Assembly: GCF_000467125.1 (NCBI RefSeq)
Contig: NZ_BATJ01000007.1
Location: 62,001-126,000 of the forward strand
Direction: 5' to 3'
Source of the DNA: Vibrio proteolyticus NBRC 13287
GTDB taxonomy: Bacteria > Pseudomonadota > Gammaproteobacteria > Enterobacterales > Vibrionaceae
Length of the DNA stretch: 64,000 nucleotides
Of the stretch, positions 18,803-30,100 are shown in pieces; within the stretch, counting starts at the first letter, position 1, and each line of letters begins with the position of its first letter. The notes under the pieces were generated by a model. That model was not told the DNA's origin. It saw only the letters and a program-made list of their open reading frames with translations, and searched no databases. The position numbers and the translations under genes are program-made.

Positions 18803-19258
18803 TCAGGTACGATCGCTTAAATAGGCTTGATAGTCGGGCACTTCAATATCGACTTCTTCTTCGAGCAGAGAAGAGGAAAAAACAAACTTCGCCGACGCTC
18901 GGTTGGTGGCCACAGGAATGTTCCACACACTGGCAATACGCAAGAGTGCTTTTACATCCGGATCATGAGGTACGGCATTCAGCGGATCCCAGAAGAAAAT
19001 CAGCACATCTATTTTCCCTTCAGAGATCAATGCACCGATTTGCTGATCGCCGCCCATTGGACCACTGATCATGCTCTTTATCGCCAACCCGGTTTCTTTA
19101 CTCAGCATGCTGCCGGTGGTGCCCGTTGCGTAAAGGAAGTGACGTTGTAGCTTTTCTTTGTTTTCTTCAACCCAGCGCAGTAGTTCAGGTTTGCAGTTGT
19201 CGTGTGCGACCAACGCAATATGTTTGTGGGCTGGCATTGTACGTATGGTTTTCTTCAT
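18803..19258 (-). CDS. mgsA: Methylglyoxal synthase
   Basis: 151 residues. It converts dihydroxyacetone phosphate to methylglyoxal, a bypass used when sugar phosphates pile up. Motifs '[10 protein letters not shown]', 'ATGTTGSML', '[12 protein letters not shown]', '[17 protein letters not shown]' and '[11 protein letters not shown]' cover the phosphate-binding loop and the catalytic aspartates and histidine. TTAGGAC precedes the ATG. The YqhD-type aldehyde reductase 5 kb away would help remove the product. torT lies upstream on the same strand with only 17 bases between, so the two may share a transcript. Confidence 0.96.
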   Translation of the reverse strand: MKKTIRTMPAHKHIALVAHDNCKPELLRWVEENKEKLQRHFLYATGTTGSMLSKETGLAIKSMISGPMGGDQQIGALISEGKIDVLIFFWDPLNAVPHDPDVKALLRIASVWNIPVATNRASAKFVFSSSLLEEEVDIEVPDYQAYLSDRT

Positions 19259-19275
19259 GTCTTGTCCTAACTTTC

Positions 19276-20298
19276 CTAATATGTGTCACGCGATTCGGGT
19301 TTGACCCGGAATACCGGTCGGTATTTGGACGGGGACAGCGAATCGCTGATCACACTCTCATCCAAATTCTCCGGTGTCAGGGGCGCGATGTCGGGGGCCT
19401 GAACGGGGGAGAATGGATTCCCGCTCAAATAATCATAAGCTTGCATCACTGACAAGCGGCCTTGTTCGACCATTTTATCTGTCGGCGAAAATTCAACTTT
19501 GTGCCGCAACAGACCACGATAGACGCCATGACTGAGATAGGTGGACACCAACCCAATTTCGTCAACTTTTCCGGCAGATCGTAGCTCACTGATGGCGGCC
19601 TCTATGGCGACGGCACTACCAACTATATAATCAATAGCTCCGTCTTCCACGGCTTTTTGCACAAAATTGCGTTGTAACTCTTTATCGTTGTCTGCCCATT
19701 CGGTGGCGACGATCTCGATACGGCTCTTTTTTATGGCCTGATAGAAACCTTCGATTACCGGTTTGGTTCCACCACTGGAGCGAGGCCCTGGTAGCAACAA
19801 TACCCGAAGAGCGTCTGTTTTGGTTGCCGCTTGTTTTGCCAGGTATTGGCCGGACTGGAATCCCATCGAATACCAGTCTACGCCAACTTCTCCTTTCAGC
19901 GCTGATACACCAGCATCATTGAGATTGAGTTGATTGACGGTTGCAAAGATCGGCGTCGACCCTGCGAGCTGAGTTAAGGTATCGCGATACAAATCAGGTG
20001 CCACAGTCCCCAAAAGAATGGCGTCGGCTTTCCATTTTACGCATAAACGAATGTGCTCTTGCTGTTTTGCCTCATTCGGATAGCCACCCGCTTCCAGCAC
20101 ACGTAGGTCGACATTCAGTTTTCGCGCTTGCTCGACCATTCCGTAGTTTACCGACAGCCAGTAGGAATCTTTGAGATGCGGATAGAGCGCACACATTTTA
20201 AATACGGTGTTTGAGGAGGTGGCCGCCGACGCCTGTAGAGACGGTAAGATAAAAAGACATCCTACGACGAAAGAAAAGGAGCGTTTAGTCAGAGACAT
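19276..20298 (-). CDS. torT: Periplasmic TMAO-binding sensor protein TorT
   Basis: 340 residues, close to the 342 of E. coli TorT. A signal peptide (about 1-25) precedes a periplasmic binding-protein fold. '[24 protein letters not shown]', '[11 protein letters not shown]', 'ILLGTV', '[10 protein letters not shown]' are family-typical. TorT binds trimethylamine N-oxide and passes the signal to TorS. It is divergent from torS, with 80 bases between the starts. The reductase genes (torCA) and the regulator torR are not in this window. Confidence 0.92.
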   Translation of the reverse strand: MSLTKRSFSFVVGCLFILPSLQASAATSSNTVFKMCALYPHLKDSYWLSVNYGMVEQARKLNVDLRVLEAGGYPNEAKQQEHIRLCVKWKADAILLGTVAPDLYRDTLTQLAGSTPIFATVNQLNLNDAGVSALKGEVGVDWYSMGFQSGQYLAKQAATKTDALRVLLLPGPRSSGGTKPVIEGFYQAIKKSRIEIVATEWADNDKELQRNFVQKAVEDGAIDYIVGSAVAIEAAISELRSAGKVDEIGLVSTYLSHGVYRGLLRHKVEFSPTDKMVEQGRLSVMQAYDYLSGNPFSPVQAPDIAPLTPENLDESVISDSLSPSKYRPVFRVKPESRDTY

Positions 20299-20378
20299 TG
20301 ATCAATTCGTTGGCATAGCAGTGTAAACACTGCAAAAATATAGCGTATTCCCGCTGTGTAAAGAAGTGAAGTTTCAGA

Positions 20379-23264
20379 ATGTTATTAGCCAGAGCCAGCA
20401 TCGGTCGGAAATTGTTGTTCGCCTTTTTGATTATGGCGCTGCTGGTATTATCTTCAGCCTTAGTTGGGATGTTTGGCTTTTCATCGGTCGCCAGAACAGA
20501 GCGCAACGTGGTGAATTCAGCGATCCCGGCAATGATCGAAGCGCGTCAGGTCGCGGAATTAAGCTCCCGGATTATCGCGTCGGTTCAGGTATTGTCAAAT
20601 GCAAAAACCGAGGTACAGCGTCAACAATCCGGCGACGCTTTGTTCAGCCAACTTCAAACTCTCCTTGAACATATCGGTGCGCTGGGTTCCGATTCTTTTG
20701 ATGCCGGTTTGCTCGATAAACTGGCTGCCGATGTGCAAAACATCATTGATACTCTGGCGAACCTGGGAGTGTTGGTGGAAGAAAAACTTCAGCTTGCTGA
20801 AGACCTGAATGAACGAGTGAAGGAGATGCGTAAGATCGGCCTGGAGCTTGAGCAACTGACCCGCACACAGGTTTTGAATACCAGCACTATTGCCGTGGCC
20901 AATGTCACGCACATCTATGATCTGTTGGATAAGCAAGATACCACCGAAGCATATAAAGCCCTTGATGCGCTGGTGGAAGTCGATCTCGATCTTTCTGAAC
21001 GTTTGCATGAATTGCACCTGCTTGCGTTTAAAATGCTCAATCAGATTGAGGAAACTCGCACTGTGACTGATGCTTCACGCATTCAGCACATTCGACAGGC
21101 GTTCTCTGAGAACCTCCTTATCATGATGCGGCGTGTTAAGGCGGTTGAGGATCCGACTCGATCACAGCAAATGGTTCAATTGTTGCGGCAACTGGAACAG
21201 AAGCAGCTGTTGTTTGATGTTTTACAGCAGCGCTATGACAATGAGCAGCAACTTCATCAATTAATGCAAGATACGCTAGCGCAGTTTTCAGCGCTTAACA
21301 CCACCGTTAATCAATTGGTGGATGCGTCAAATCAGACGACAACTCAAGCCATATCGGAACTGAAAAGCACCTTACAGCTTGCTCAGATCGCTTTGTTGGC
21401 GCTGACGTTAGCGGGTCTGTTGGCGGCGGTCATCATTGTCTGGAAAGTGGTTTACATTTCAGTGGTTAAACGTTTGAACCGGTATTCGCAAGCGTTGTTA
21501 TCCATCGCAAAAGGCCAGCTTAAATTGGATATTGAAGCTGAGGGGCATGACGAACTGGCGCAAATGGGACGAGCGATTATCACCGCCAGAAATACCGCTC
21601 AGGCATTAAAGATCGTGGCGGAAAGTGAAGCGGAGGCAAAGCGAGAGCTGCTGCAACACAAAGAGCATCTGGAAGAGTTGATAACGGAACGAACCGGCCA
21701 GCTTCAGCAGGCCAATCAGCAGTTGAATCAGGAAGTGACGAATCACGCCAAGGCCAGAGCCGATGCGGAGCAGGCCAGCCGCGCAAAATCGGCGTTTCTC
21801 GCCACGATGAGTCACGAAATTCGTACGCCGATGAATGGGGTATTGGGTACCGCGCGTCTATTGCAGGAATCCTCGCTGGATCGGAAGCAACGTCACTATG
21901 TCGATGTGATCAATCGCAGCGGCAAGACCTTGTTGGCTATCCTCAATGACGTCCTGGACTATTCGAAAATTGAAGCCGGATATCTCGAAATTAGGCCAGA
22001 CGATTTTAATCTCCGCAGCATGGTGACTGACGTTGCCGAGTTGTACAAAGGACGAGCGGAAGAAAAAGGATTAGAGTTGACCGTGACATTGGAATCCGAA
22101 CTTGCTCATGATTGGTTCGGGGATAGGACACGCATCAGCCAGGTCCTGACGAATTTGATTGGCAACGCAATTAAATTTACTGAAAACGGTTATGTGGACG
22201 TTTACATCAGTGAAGACCCAGATAACCAAGGGCAGTTATTGTTTGATGTTAGCGACTCAGGGGTAGGGATTTCAGCCGAAGAACAACGAACCTTATTTGA
22301 CGCATTTACCCAGGCGTCAAGTGGTATCTCCAGCAGAGGCGGAACTGGATTAGGTCTTGCCATTAGTAAGCGTATCGTTGAGGCCATGGGCGGCGCGATT
22401 TTTGTTGAATCGGAACTGGGTCAGGGAAGTCGGTTCGGCTTTACCATTCCACTGACCCAGGGGCATTCTCAGCAACAGCAGGAAACGCCATATAGCGCGG
22501 ACAAGAAAGCTTCGGTATTGCTGATAGAAGATAATGATGTTAACAGTCTGGTTGCTGAAGGCTTTTTGACAAGTCTTGGCCATGACGTGACTCTGGCTGA
22601 AGATGGACATCAGGCTAAAGAAGCCTTTGTGGCTCACCGTTTTGATATCGTCTTGCTGGACATCAACCTGCCGGACATCAATGGTGTTGAGTTGCTGAAA
22701 GAACTGCGTGAGATGGATTTGTCCATTTCTAGTGACGTTGTCACTAAGTATGTGGCTGTTTCTGCACATGTGTTTCGTGAAGAGGTGGAATCCTACTTAG
22801 AAGCAGGCTTTGATGGGTACTTACCCAAACCCTTGGATAAAGATGAACTTTCTGATTCTATCCAGCAAGCATTGGCAGGAAATTACGTAACAGCAGGGGC
22901 TGAGAACACGCCCAATGAAAGCCATGATGATGATGTAATATTGGATACCTCGGTGATTGACTCTGATATTCGTATTTTAGGACTTGATAAAGTTCAGGAA
23001 ATCATCAGTATGTTTGAGACGACAGCTAAACAAACCGTTGCTTATCTGGACGCGTCCGCTTGCAGGCATGATCAGGATGGCGTGACAGCGCTGGCACATA
23101 AACTCAAAGGGTCGGCGGCGAGTCTGGGTCTGAACACTCTGATGGCATTGTGTCGTGATATCGAAACCAGCAAAACCGCATGCCAGGACTATTCAGTCAA
23201 TCGTTTCCGCCTGGAAACATTGCTTATTCAGTCAACTCAGGCACTCAAGGACTATACCCAATAA
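20379..23264 (+). CDS. torS: TMAO-sensing hybrid kinase TorS
   Basis: 961 residues. Transmembrane helices at about 11-33 and 333-356 flank a long helical periplasmic sensor. Then come a HAMP region, a coiled coil, the kinase box 'FLATMSHEIRTPMNG' with H479, the ATPase boxes, a receiver domain with D761 ('VLLDINLPDING'), and a C-terminal HPt domain with H907 ('ALAHKLKGSAASL'). This four-step layout is that of E. coli TorS, which passes phosphate to TorR. Its partner torT is the divergent neighbour. The target regulator must lie outside this window. Confidence 0.93.
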   Translation: MLLARASIGRKLLFAFLIMALLVLSSALVGMFGFSSVARTERNVVNSAIPAMIEARQVAELSSRIIASVQVLSNAKTEVQRQQSGDALFSQLQTLLEHIGALGSDSFDAGLLDKLAADVQNIIDTLANLGVLVEEKLQLAEDLNERVKEMRKIGLELEQLTRTQVLNTSTIAVANVTHIYDLLDKQDTTEAYKALDALVEVDLDLSERLHELHLLAFKMLNQIEETRTVTDASRIQHIRQAFSENLLIMMRRVKAVEDPTRSQQMVQLLRQLEQKQLLFDVLQQRYDNEQQLHQLMQDTLAQFSALNTTVNQLVDASNQTTTQAISELKSTLQLAQIALLALTLAGLLAAVIIVWKVVYISVVKRLNRYSQALLSIAKGQLKLDIEAEGHDELAQMGRAIITARNTAQALKIVAESEAEAKRELLQHKEHLEELITERTGQLQQANQQLNQEVTNHAKARADAEQASRAKSAFLATMSHEIRTPMNGVLGTARLLQESSLDRKQRHYVDVINRSGKTLLAILNDVLDYSKIEAGYLEIRPDDFNLRSMVTDVAELYKGRAEEKGLELTVTLESELAHDWFGDRTRISQVLTNLIGNAIKFTENGYVDVYISEDPDNQGQLLFDVSDSGVGISAEEQRTLFDAFTQASSGISSRGGTGLGLAISKRIVEAMGGAIFVESELGQGSRFGFTIPLTQGHSQQQQETPYSADKKASVLLIEDNDVNSLVAEGFLTSLGHDVTLAEDGHQAKEAFVAHRFDIVLLDINLPDINGVELLKELREMDLSISSDVVTKYVAVSAHVFREEVESYLEAGFDGYLPKPLDKDELSDSIQQALAGNYVTAGAENTPNESHDDDVILDTSVIDSDIRILGLDKVQEIISMFETTAKQTVAYLDASACRHDQDGVTALAHKLKGSAASLGLNTLMALCRDIETSKTACQDYSVNRFRLETLLIQSTQALKDYTQ

Positions 23265-23276
23265 CCGGAGAATTTT

Positions 23277-23816
23277 ATGCTCAATATTGAATCAGCCAGA
23301 CTATCTATGACTCAGTTAACAAAGGACGACTGGGCATTGTTTCAGCGTCTTCATCAAGATGAGAAAGTGATTCGATATGCATTTGATAAGCCGGAAGTTG
23401 AAGACATTCGCCGTCGGTTTGAGTCACGCTTGCCTGTCTGGCAGTGGGGATCAAAACATTGGTTGTGTCTGGTTATTCGTGAACAATGGTCTGGGAAAGC
23501 AATCGGCGTAACCGGGTTATGCGTTTCAGAAGAAGGCGAAGCGGATGTCGAGATTGGCTATATGCTATTGCCGGAGTCCCACGGGTTGGGTTATGGCACC
23601 GAGTCGTTGGTGGCTTTAGTCAGGCATGTTGAGCAAAATTTCCCGGTAGAAAAAATTTCGGCGATCGTCACAGACGGCAACATCGCTTCACGTAAGGTGT
23701 TGGAAAAATGTGGCTTTAAGTTATTTGAGAGAGAGAAAAACGCCTACCAAATTGGCGGCGTTTTATACGATGATTTAATTTATCGCTACCTGGTTAAAAC
23801 GTCAGAACCCGCGTAG
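23277..23816 (+). CDS. GNAT acetyltransferase, RimJ/RimL type
   Basis: 179 residues. N-terminal 'LSMTQLTKDDWALFQRLHQDEKVIRYAF' and the acetyl-CoA loop region 'IGYMLLPESHGLGYGTESL' followed by 'SRKVLEKCGFKL' mark the RimJ/RimL-like group, which acetylates protein N-termini, ribosomal proteins or small amines. The substrate is not readable. CGGAG precedes the ATG, 12 bases after the torS stop, so it may be read with torS. Its last 23 bases overlap the opposing yhhN gene. Confidence 0.85.
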   Translation: MLNIESARLSMTQLTKDDWALFQRLHQDEKVIRYAFDKPEVEDIRRRFESRLPVWQWGSKHWLCLVIREQWSGKAIGVTGLCVSEEGEADVEIGYMLLPESHGLGYGTESLVALVRHVEQNFPVEKISAIVTDGNIASRKVLEKCGFKLFEREKNAYQIGGVLYDDLIYRYLVKTSEPA

Positions 23817-24438
23817 AAAGCGCGACCGCAGAGAGCGTAATTAAAGCTTGTGCTGTGTAATATGTAACCATGATGACGTGGCGGGAAAATTTTGAGGTTG
23901 AGCGGAAACGGTCAATCGCCAGCACTAGATCAGACAACATGAAAATGAACGCCCCCATCATGGCAAGGCTCGCTGACTGACTGCCAATGTCGTGCCAGTA
24001 TTCCATCGCGCACCATGTCATAACCATGATGACCAAGATATAGAAGGCCACCGGAATGGCCATATTGCCAAGGTTTGGCAGCAGGAAAAGAAACACGATC
24101 ACGCCGCTGCACAGCAACAAGATAGGAATCCAGTGAGTGATTTGCGGGTTGGCAAACTCAGAAAACCCAATGGCATAGGCAATATGCGCCAGTAAAAAGC
24201 TCAGCAAACCGGGGACGAACTTGTCTTTAGGGTGCATCAGAAACACATCCCCGATAGCGGACAAAACTAAGCCTGCAAGAATCCACTGCGCGTATCCCAG
24301 TGAGGCAATATCGGAATGGAAGATAACCGCCATCATCAACACTATGGGTGTTGGTTTGGATAGGTAAAAGATCCATTTAGGGCCACGATCAATAGATAGA
24401 ATATGAATAAGTGCTGTGAGTCCGATTGCCAGCCACAT
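23794..24438 (-). CDS. yhhN: Lysoplasmalogenase family membrane protein (YhhN)
   Basis: 214 residues with about eight hydrophobic helices. 'SKPTPIVLMM', 'GLVLSAIGDVFLM', 'FLLAHIAYAIGF' and 'GAFIFMLSDLVLAIDRF' match the YhhN/TMEM86 family. TMEM86B splits the vinyl-ether bond of lysoplasmalogens; the bacterial role is less clear. The two conserved acidic residues in 'GDVFLM' and 'SDLVLA' are present. ACGGAGC precedes the ATG. It overlaps the end of the GNAT gene tail to tail. Confidence 0.88.
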   Translation of the reverse strand: MWLAIGLTALIHILSIDRGPKWIFYLSKPTPIVLMMAVIFHSDIASLGYAQWILAGLVLSAIGDVFLMHPKDKFVPGLLSFLLAHIAYAIGFSEFANPQITHWIPILLLCSGVIVFLFLLPNLGNMAIPVAFYILVIMVMTWCAMEYWHDIGSQSASLAMMGAFIFMLSDLVLAIDRFRSTSKFSRHVIMVTYYTAQALITLSAVALSTRVLTF

Positions 24439-24454
24439 AGGTGCTCCGTTAATA

Positions 24455-24487
24455 AAAAAGCAGTGTACGTTTTGTACACTGCTTTTT
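24455..24487 (-). terminator. Terminator after yqhD
   Basis: AAAAAGCAGTGTAC (24455-24468) and its inverted copy (24474-24487) form a 14-bp stem with T-runs on both sides. It lies beyond the yqhD stop and before yhhN. Confidence 0.9.
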
Positions 24488-24539
24488 ATTTTATCGCTTA
24501 CGTGGCTAAAAGCGACTGATAATTCATACTTATTTGAAT

Positions 24540-25688
24540 TTACGCGATGGCTTCTTCAAGGATCTTACGCGAAACGGGCAACGTGATTGCCTGATGTTCA
24601 CCAAGTTGGGTCATACCGTGCGCTTCGAGTTGGGAAATCACCGCTTCGATGGCTGCGTTTTTATCGTCACCATGTTCCGTCAGTTTGGTTGGTACGTTCA
24701 ACGAAAGATAGAAGGCTTCTATGGCATCGATAGTTTGCTCGGCCAGGTGAGCGGATTGAGCCAATCCAAATACATTGCGACCCATCTGTTCGAGTTTGGC
24801 GCGTTTCACGTCAAGCTGATTTCTCAACAACGATGGTTGAATAATTGCTAACGAGCGTGCGTGATCGACGCCCCACAGAGCGGTTAACTCATGGCCAATC
24901 ATATGCGTTGCCCAGTCATGAGGCACACCACTGCCGATCAAACCATTGAGCGCTTGGTTGGCGGAGTACATCAGATTGGCGCGCCAGGTGTCATTGTCGC
25001 GTTGGTCGAACTGTTCACCCAGAGTTTTAAGGTTACGCAATAATACCTCTGCGTAGCCATCCTGAACCATCGCATCACCCGTCATGGTCAGGTATTGTTC
25101 ACAAACATGAACCCAGGCATCAACGATACCATTTAACAACTGACGCTCAGGCAGGGTTTTCATCACATCTGGATCCATGACGGCGAACTTAGGCTGAACC
25201 GCCGGAGACATAAACGGAAGTTTATCGTGGGTTTCTGCTTTGGTGATCACCGCCCCCATGTTGGATTCTGAACCGGTTGCTGGCAGTGTGAGGATAGCGC
25301 CAATCGGCAGGGCTTCCGTCACCTGGTGTTTCCGGGTCATGATGTCCCAGCCATCACCGTCATACTTTGCCGCCGCCGCAACGTACTTGGAACCATCAAT
25401 GACGGATCCACCGCCGACGGCAAGGATAAAGTCGATCGCTTGTTCTTTTGCGATAGCTACCGCTTTGTCCAGAGTTTCTTTGGTTGGGTTCGGCTCAACC
25501 CCGGAAAATTCAGTCCACTGATGATGTTGTAGGGCGTCGACAACCTGATCGTAAACGCCGTTTTTCTTAATCGAGCCACCGCCATAAATAACCAGGACTT
25601 TTTGCTGCTGAGGAATTGTCGTCGCGACTGATGAAATTTGCCCCTGACCGAATATGATTTGTGTTGGGTTGACGTATGTAAAGTTCAT
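24540..25688 (-). CDS. yqhD: NADPH-dependent aldehyde reductase YqhD
   Basis: 382 residues of the iron-containing alcohol dehydrogenase family. 'YGGGSIKKNGVYDQVV', 'GVEPNPTKETLDKAV', 'ILAVGGGSVIDGSKYVA' and 'LPATGSESN' are YqhD signatures; the glycine-rich 'GGGS' loop binds NADPH, and 'DAWVH' and 'HDWATHMIGHELTALWGVDHA' supply the metal ligands. In E. coli it reduces short aldehydes such as glyoxal, methylglyoxal products and lipid-derived aldehydes. AAGGGAAAG precedes the ATG. It faces the AraC-type regulator yqhC, its likely activator, in the E. coli arrangement. Confidence 0.95.
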   Translation of the reverse strand: MNFTYVNPTQIIFGQGQISSVATTIPQQQKVLVIYGGGSIKKNGVYDQVVDALQHHQWTEFSGVEPNPTKETLDKAVAIAKEQAIDFILAVGGGSVIDGSKYVAAAAKYDGDGWDIMTRKHQVTEALPIGAILTLPATGSESNMGAVITKAETHDKLPFMSPAVQPKFAVMDPDVMKTLPERQLLNGIVDAWVHVCEQYLTMTGDAMVQDGYAEVLLRNLKTLGEQFDQRDNDTWRANLMYSANQALNGLIGSGVPHDWATHMIGHELTALWGVDHARSLAIIQPSLLRNQLDVKRAKLEQMGRNVFGLAQSAHLAEQTIDAIEAFYLSLNVPTKLTEHGDDKNAAIEAVISQLEAHGMTQLGEHQAITLPVSRKILEEAIA

Positions 25689-25844
25689 TACTTTCCCTTT
25701 TTGATGGTGTGCAATGGATTTTCATAAATGGAATGTGTGCATATTAGTCCTTGAGGATGGAGCTTTAAATACCAATTTCTCCATTTATATTGCCTATTTC
25801 TACAAATTCGATAATCTATTGTACAGTTCGATAGGGAGGGGCTT

Positions 25845-26735
25845 ATGAAAAGTCTTGGTCAACTGCTGCAAGTGTACATAGACAAACATCATCTTGATGA
25901 GCTGGAAGGAATTGCACCGACGGCGATTCGCGGCGTAACGGTTTATCGCAGTAGCACGGGCAATAAGCGCACACCATTTGTTTATCAGTCTGGCATCATT
26001 ATTTTGGGCCAGGGATGTAAGAATATACATATCGGCAATGTGCCCGTGTGTTACGGGCCAGAGGACTATCTGGTGGTGGGGGTTCCGATGCCGCTCGAGT
26101 GTGAAGCGCATGCTGTGGATGGTAAACCGCTGTTGGGACTCAATATCGATATTGATCCTAAACTGCTACATCGTATGGTGAACAAACTTGAGGCTATTGG
26201 TTATCGCCACTCTCCGCGCACGGGACATAAACAGGGGCCTGGTTTACGATCCGTTCATATGAATGACAGGATGCTGAGTTCCTGCAAGCGTCTGGTGGAA
26301 GCACTGTGTGATGATCTGGAGGCCGAAATGTTGGGAGAAATACTGTTGGAGGAAATGGTGTTTCGCGCATTGACCAGCGAAGAGGGGTACGTGCTGTTTG
26401 ATCTGGCGCAGCATGAGGGGGCCTATGCACGGGTTGCCAAAGCGCTCAATAAAGTTCACAAAGATTATTCGTCCACACTGACGGTTCAGGCGTTAGCGGA
26501 AGAAGCAAGCATGAGTATTTCCGCGTTTCACACTGCTTTTCGCTCTGTGACGCTTGAATCACCATTGCAATACATCAAAAAGGTGCGACTCAATAAGGCC
26601 AGAGAACTGATTCATTTTGAAGGACGTCGTGTGAATGATGCGGCACGTTTGGTGGGTTATACCAGCTCGTCGCAGTTCAGTCGTGAGTACAAACGTCATT
26701 TCAACGAGACACCAAGTGGAGTGAGAGCGAACTGA
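25845..26735 (+). CDS. yqhC: AraC-family regulator, YqhC-like
   Basis: 296 residues. The N-terminal half ('GVTVYRSSTGNKRTPFVYQSGIIILGQGCK', 'VVGVPMP.ECEA') is the AraC_N sensor domain seen in YqhC; the C-terminal half has two helix-turn-helix units ('ALAEEASMSISAFHTAFRSVT' and 'VNDAARLVGYTSSSQFSREYKRHFNETP'). E. coli YqhC activates yqhD in response to aldehydes. Its divergent position next to yqhD, with 156 bases between, supports that job here. GGGAGGGG gives a strong start. Its transcript ends at the hairpin at 26853. Confidence 0.88.
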   Translation: MKSLGQLLQVYIDKHHLDELEGIAPTAIRGVTVYRSSTGNKRTPFVYQSGIIILGQGCKNIHIGNVPVCYGPEDYLVVGVPMPLECEAHAVDGKPLLGLNIDIDPKLLHRMVNKLEAIGYRHSPRTGHKQGPGLRSVHMNDRMLSSCKRLVEALCDDLEAEMLGEILLEEMVFRALTSEEGYVLFDLAQHEGAYARVAKALNKVHKDYSSTLTVQALAEEASMSISAFHTAFRSVTLESPLQYIKKVRLNKARELIHFEGRRVNDAARLVGYTSSSQFSREYKRHFNETPSGVRAN

Positions 26736-27109
26736 CTCGCAACTTTTATAAAAGAGGAAACTAACCTGTTGGTTGTTTACTGTTTTTTAACAATTTGGTT
26801 TGATGCATAATTCTCTTAACCCCTATAGAGATCTAGTCAATCTCGCTCCAATAGCCCGCATTTTCATCATGAAATGCGGGCTTTTTTTAGATGCTCAAAA
26901 TAAAAGAAAATAAGTTATCGATGCAAATTAAGTAGGGTGGCGTTACATTGCCACAACAATATATTGCGAGTGATTATATAAATATCACATATTTTGCGTG
27001 TAATTTTCGTTAACTCTCCTAGAGTTGTTTTACTTGAGATTTTAAGTGTTCTTACAGAACTGAGAATATTTATTTTTATGTGAAACAACTACTTAAGGGA
27101 AAGGCAATT
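26736..27109. promoter_or_regulatory. Region between yqhC and endI
   Basis: It holds the yqhC terminator (26853-26888) and then the AT-rich promoter region of the chitodextrinase, with a small inverted repeat GTGGC/GCCAC at 26937-26954. A near-symmetric AT-rich stretch follows at about 26970-26990. I could not assign a known operator. Confidence 0.45.
26853..26888 (+). terminator. Terminator of yqhC
   Basis: AGCCCGCATTT (26853-26863) and AAATGCGGGCT (26872-26882) form an 11-bp stem followed by a run of T. Confidence 0.92.
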
Positions 27110-30100
27110 ATGCATCGTAACGGAAAAGTAGGCAAAAGCGTGTTTACGCTCAGCACTTTGACAGCATCCTGCTTGATGGCATTCGGCAGCTACGCAGCCG
27201 TTGATTGTACTGGCGTTCCAGAATGGGATGCAGGAACAATCTACAACGGCGGCGAACAAGTACAACAAAACGGTACCGTCTACCAGGCAAACTACTGGAC
27301 TCAGGCAAATGATCCAGAAACCTCAAACGGTGATTACGCACACTGGAAAGTCATTGATACCTGCGATACCGGGCCAATCGACCCGAATGAGTCGCCAAGC
27401 GCCTCGCTACTCAGTCCGTTAGCCTCAGATCAAATTACCGAGGGTGACGTTGTCACTCTTTCTGCAAGTGCTCAAGACACTGATGGTACAGTTGCGCGCG
27501 TCGACTTTATGGTTGATGGCGTGGTGGTGCAGCAAGTCAGCAGTGCGCCATATTCAGCGTCCTGGACGGCAACCGCAGGCCGTCATACTTTCGCTGTGAT
27601 GGCATATGATGATAAAGACGCCGTTAGCCCAGAAAGTTCGGTGACGCTGACAGTATCGTCTTCGCAGCCTGGTAATGAATCGCCAACGGTGAGCGTTGCA
27701 GTATCTGCGACACAAGTTGAATTGGGAGAGGTGGTCACCTTGACGGCTGATGCTGCTGATACCGATGGCAGTGTTGACAAGGTTGATTTCTATGTAGCCG
27801 GAACATTGGTCGGTACAGTTGCCAGTGCACCGTACTCACTGGACTATACGACGACGCAAAGCGGTGCTTTGGCTGTTTACGCGAAAGCGACGGATAACCT
27901 TGGCGCCAGTACAGATTCGTCTCTGGTGACGCTTACCGTGAATGGCGCACCGAGTGTTGCAAATTGTCGCCCGGATGGTCTGTATCAGACCGAAGGTGTG
28001 AACGTTCCTTACTGTACGATTTATGATGAGGAAGGCCGTGAGAAAATGGGCGTCGATCACCCTCGACGTGTCATTGGTTACTTTACCAGTTGGCGTAGCG
28101 GTGATGATCCTCAAGCTGCCTATTTAGTGAAAGACATTCCATGGGAACAACTGACGCACATTAACTATGCCTTCGTCAGCATCGGTTCAGACGGAAAAGT
28201 GAATATCGGTGATGTTAATGACCCGAACAACGCCGCTGTAGGCAAAGAGTGGAATGGCGTTGATATTGACCCAGCCCTTGGTTTCAAAGGTCACTTTGGC
28301 GCTCTGGCAACTTACAAAGAGCGCTATGATGTGAAAACCCTGATTTCGATCGGCGGCTGGGCAGAAACTGGCGGTCACTTTGACACCAATGGTGAGCGTA
28401 TTGCAGATGGTGGTTTCTACACCATGACAACCAATGCAGATGGTTCTATCAACCATGCCGGTATTGAGAAATTTGCGACGTCTGCTGTCGAAATGATGCG
28501 TAAATATAAGTTTGACGGCTTGGATATCGACTACGAATACCCAACGTCCATGGCGGGGGCGGGCAACCCATATGACAAAGACTTCATGGAACCACGTCGC
28601 CAATATTTGTGGGCGTCTTATCAAGAGTTAATGAAAGTTCTTCGCGCCAAGCTGGATGCAGCGTCGGCTCAAGATGGTCACCACTATATGCTGACTATCG
28701 CGGCGCCGTCTTCGGGTTATCTGCTGCGTGGTATGGAAACGTTTGATGTGACCAAATACCTTGACTACGTCAACATCATGTCTTATGACCTGCATGGTGC
28801 ATGGAACGATCACGTGGGACATAATGCGGCGTTGTATGATACTGGTGAAGATTCAGAGCTGGCTCAGTGGAGTGTTTACACCACAGCGCAGTACGGTGGT
28901 ATTGGTTACCTGAATACCGATTGGGCTTACCACTATTTCCGTGGCTCTATGCCTGCGGGCCGTATCAATATCGGCGTTCCTTATTATACTCGCGGATGGC
29001 AAGGTGTAACGGGTGGCACTGATGGCCTGTGGGGCCGTGCAGCACTACCAAATCAGTCTGAATGCCCGGCAGGTACTGGGGAGGGCGAGAAAAACAACTG
29101 TGGTTACGGTGCTGTCGGCATCGACAATATGTGGCACGACACCGATCCTAAAGGCAACGAAATGGGGGCTGGTTCTAACCCGATGTGGCATGCCAAAAAC
29201 CTTGAGAAAGGCATTTGGGGTTCTTACGCAGAAGCGTATAAGCTGGATCCAGTTAATGACCCAACCGATCAATTGGTTGGTCAGTACACCCGTCATTACG
29301 ACAGCGTAGCGGTGGCACCATGGCTGTGGAACAACGATAAGAAGGTTTTCCTTTCGACCGAAGATGAAGCGTCGGTCAACGTTAAAGCTGACTACGTTAT
29401 TGACCAGGAAATTGGCGGTATCATGTTCTGGGAGCTGGCGGGTGACTACAACTGCTATGTTCTGGATGCCAATGGAAATCGCACCAGTGTTGATGAAACG
29501 GAACAGGCTTGTGCAACCGGCAATGGTGAGTATCACATGGGTAACACCATGACCAAGGCTATCTACGATAAGTTCAAATCGGCGACACCTTACGGAAATA
29601 AAGTTGCCACGGGTGCTATTGCTACAGAAGCAGTGGATATTGCAGTGTCTGTTGGCGGGTTCAAAGTGGGTGATCAAAACTACCCAATTAATCCGAAGAT
29701 CACGTTTACCAACAACACCGGACAATCCATCCCTGGTGGCACAGAGTTCCAGTTTGATATTCCTGTATCGACACCGGACAACGCAAAAGATCAGTCGGGA
29801 GGCGGCTTACAGGTGATTGCATCAGGCCATAGCCGTGGTAACAATATTGGTGGCTTAGATGGTACGATGCACCGTGTTGCGTTCTCACTGCCATCATGGA
29901 AGGAACTACCGGCTGGAGGAACGTATGAACTGGATATGGTGTACTACCTGCCAATCTCTGGCCCTGCGAACTACAGCGTGAAGATCAACGGCGTGGATTA
30001 CGCCTTCAAGTTTGAACAACCTGACTTACCACTGGCCGATCTTTCCAGTGGCAACAATGGCGGAGATAACGGTGGCGGTGACACCGGAAGTGGTACGGTA

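Noticed and set aside
19276-23264. Complete TMAO respiration locus
   Set aside because: Only torT and torS are present; torR, torC, torA and torD are not in the window.
29045-29725. 226-residue ORF antisense to the chitodextrinase gene
   Set aside because: It is the reverse-frame shadow of the conserved GH18 domain.
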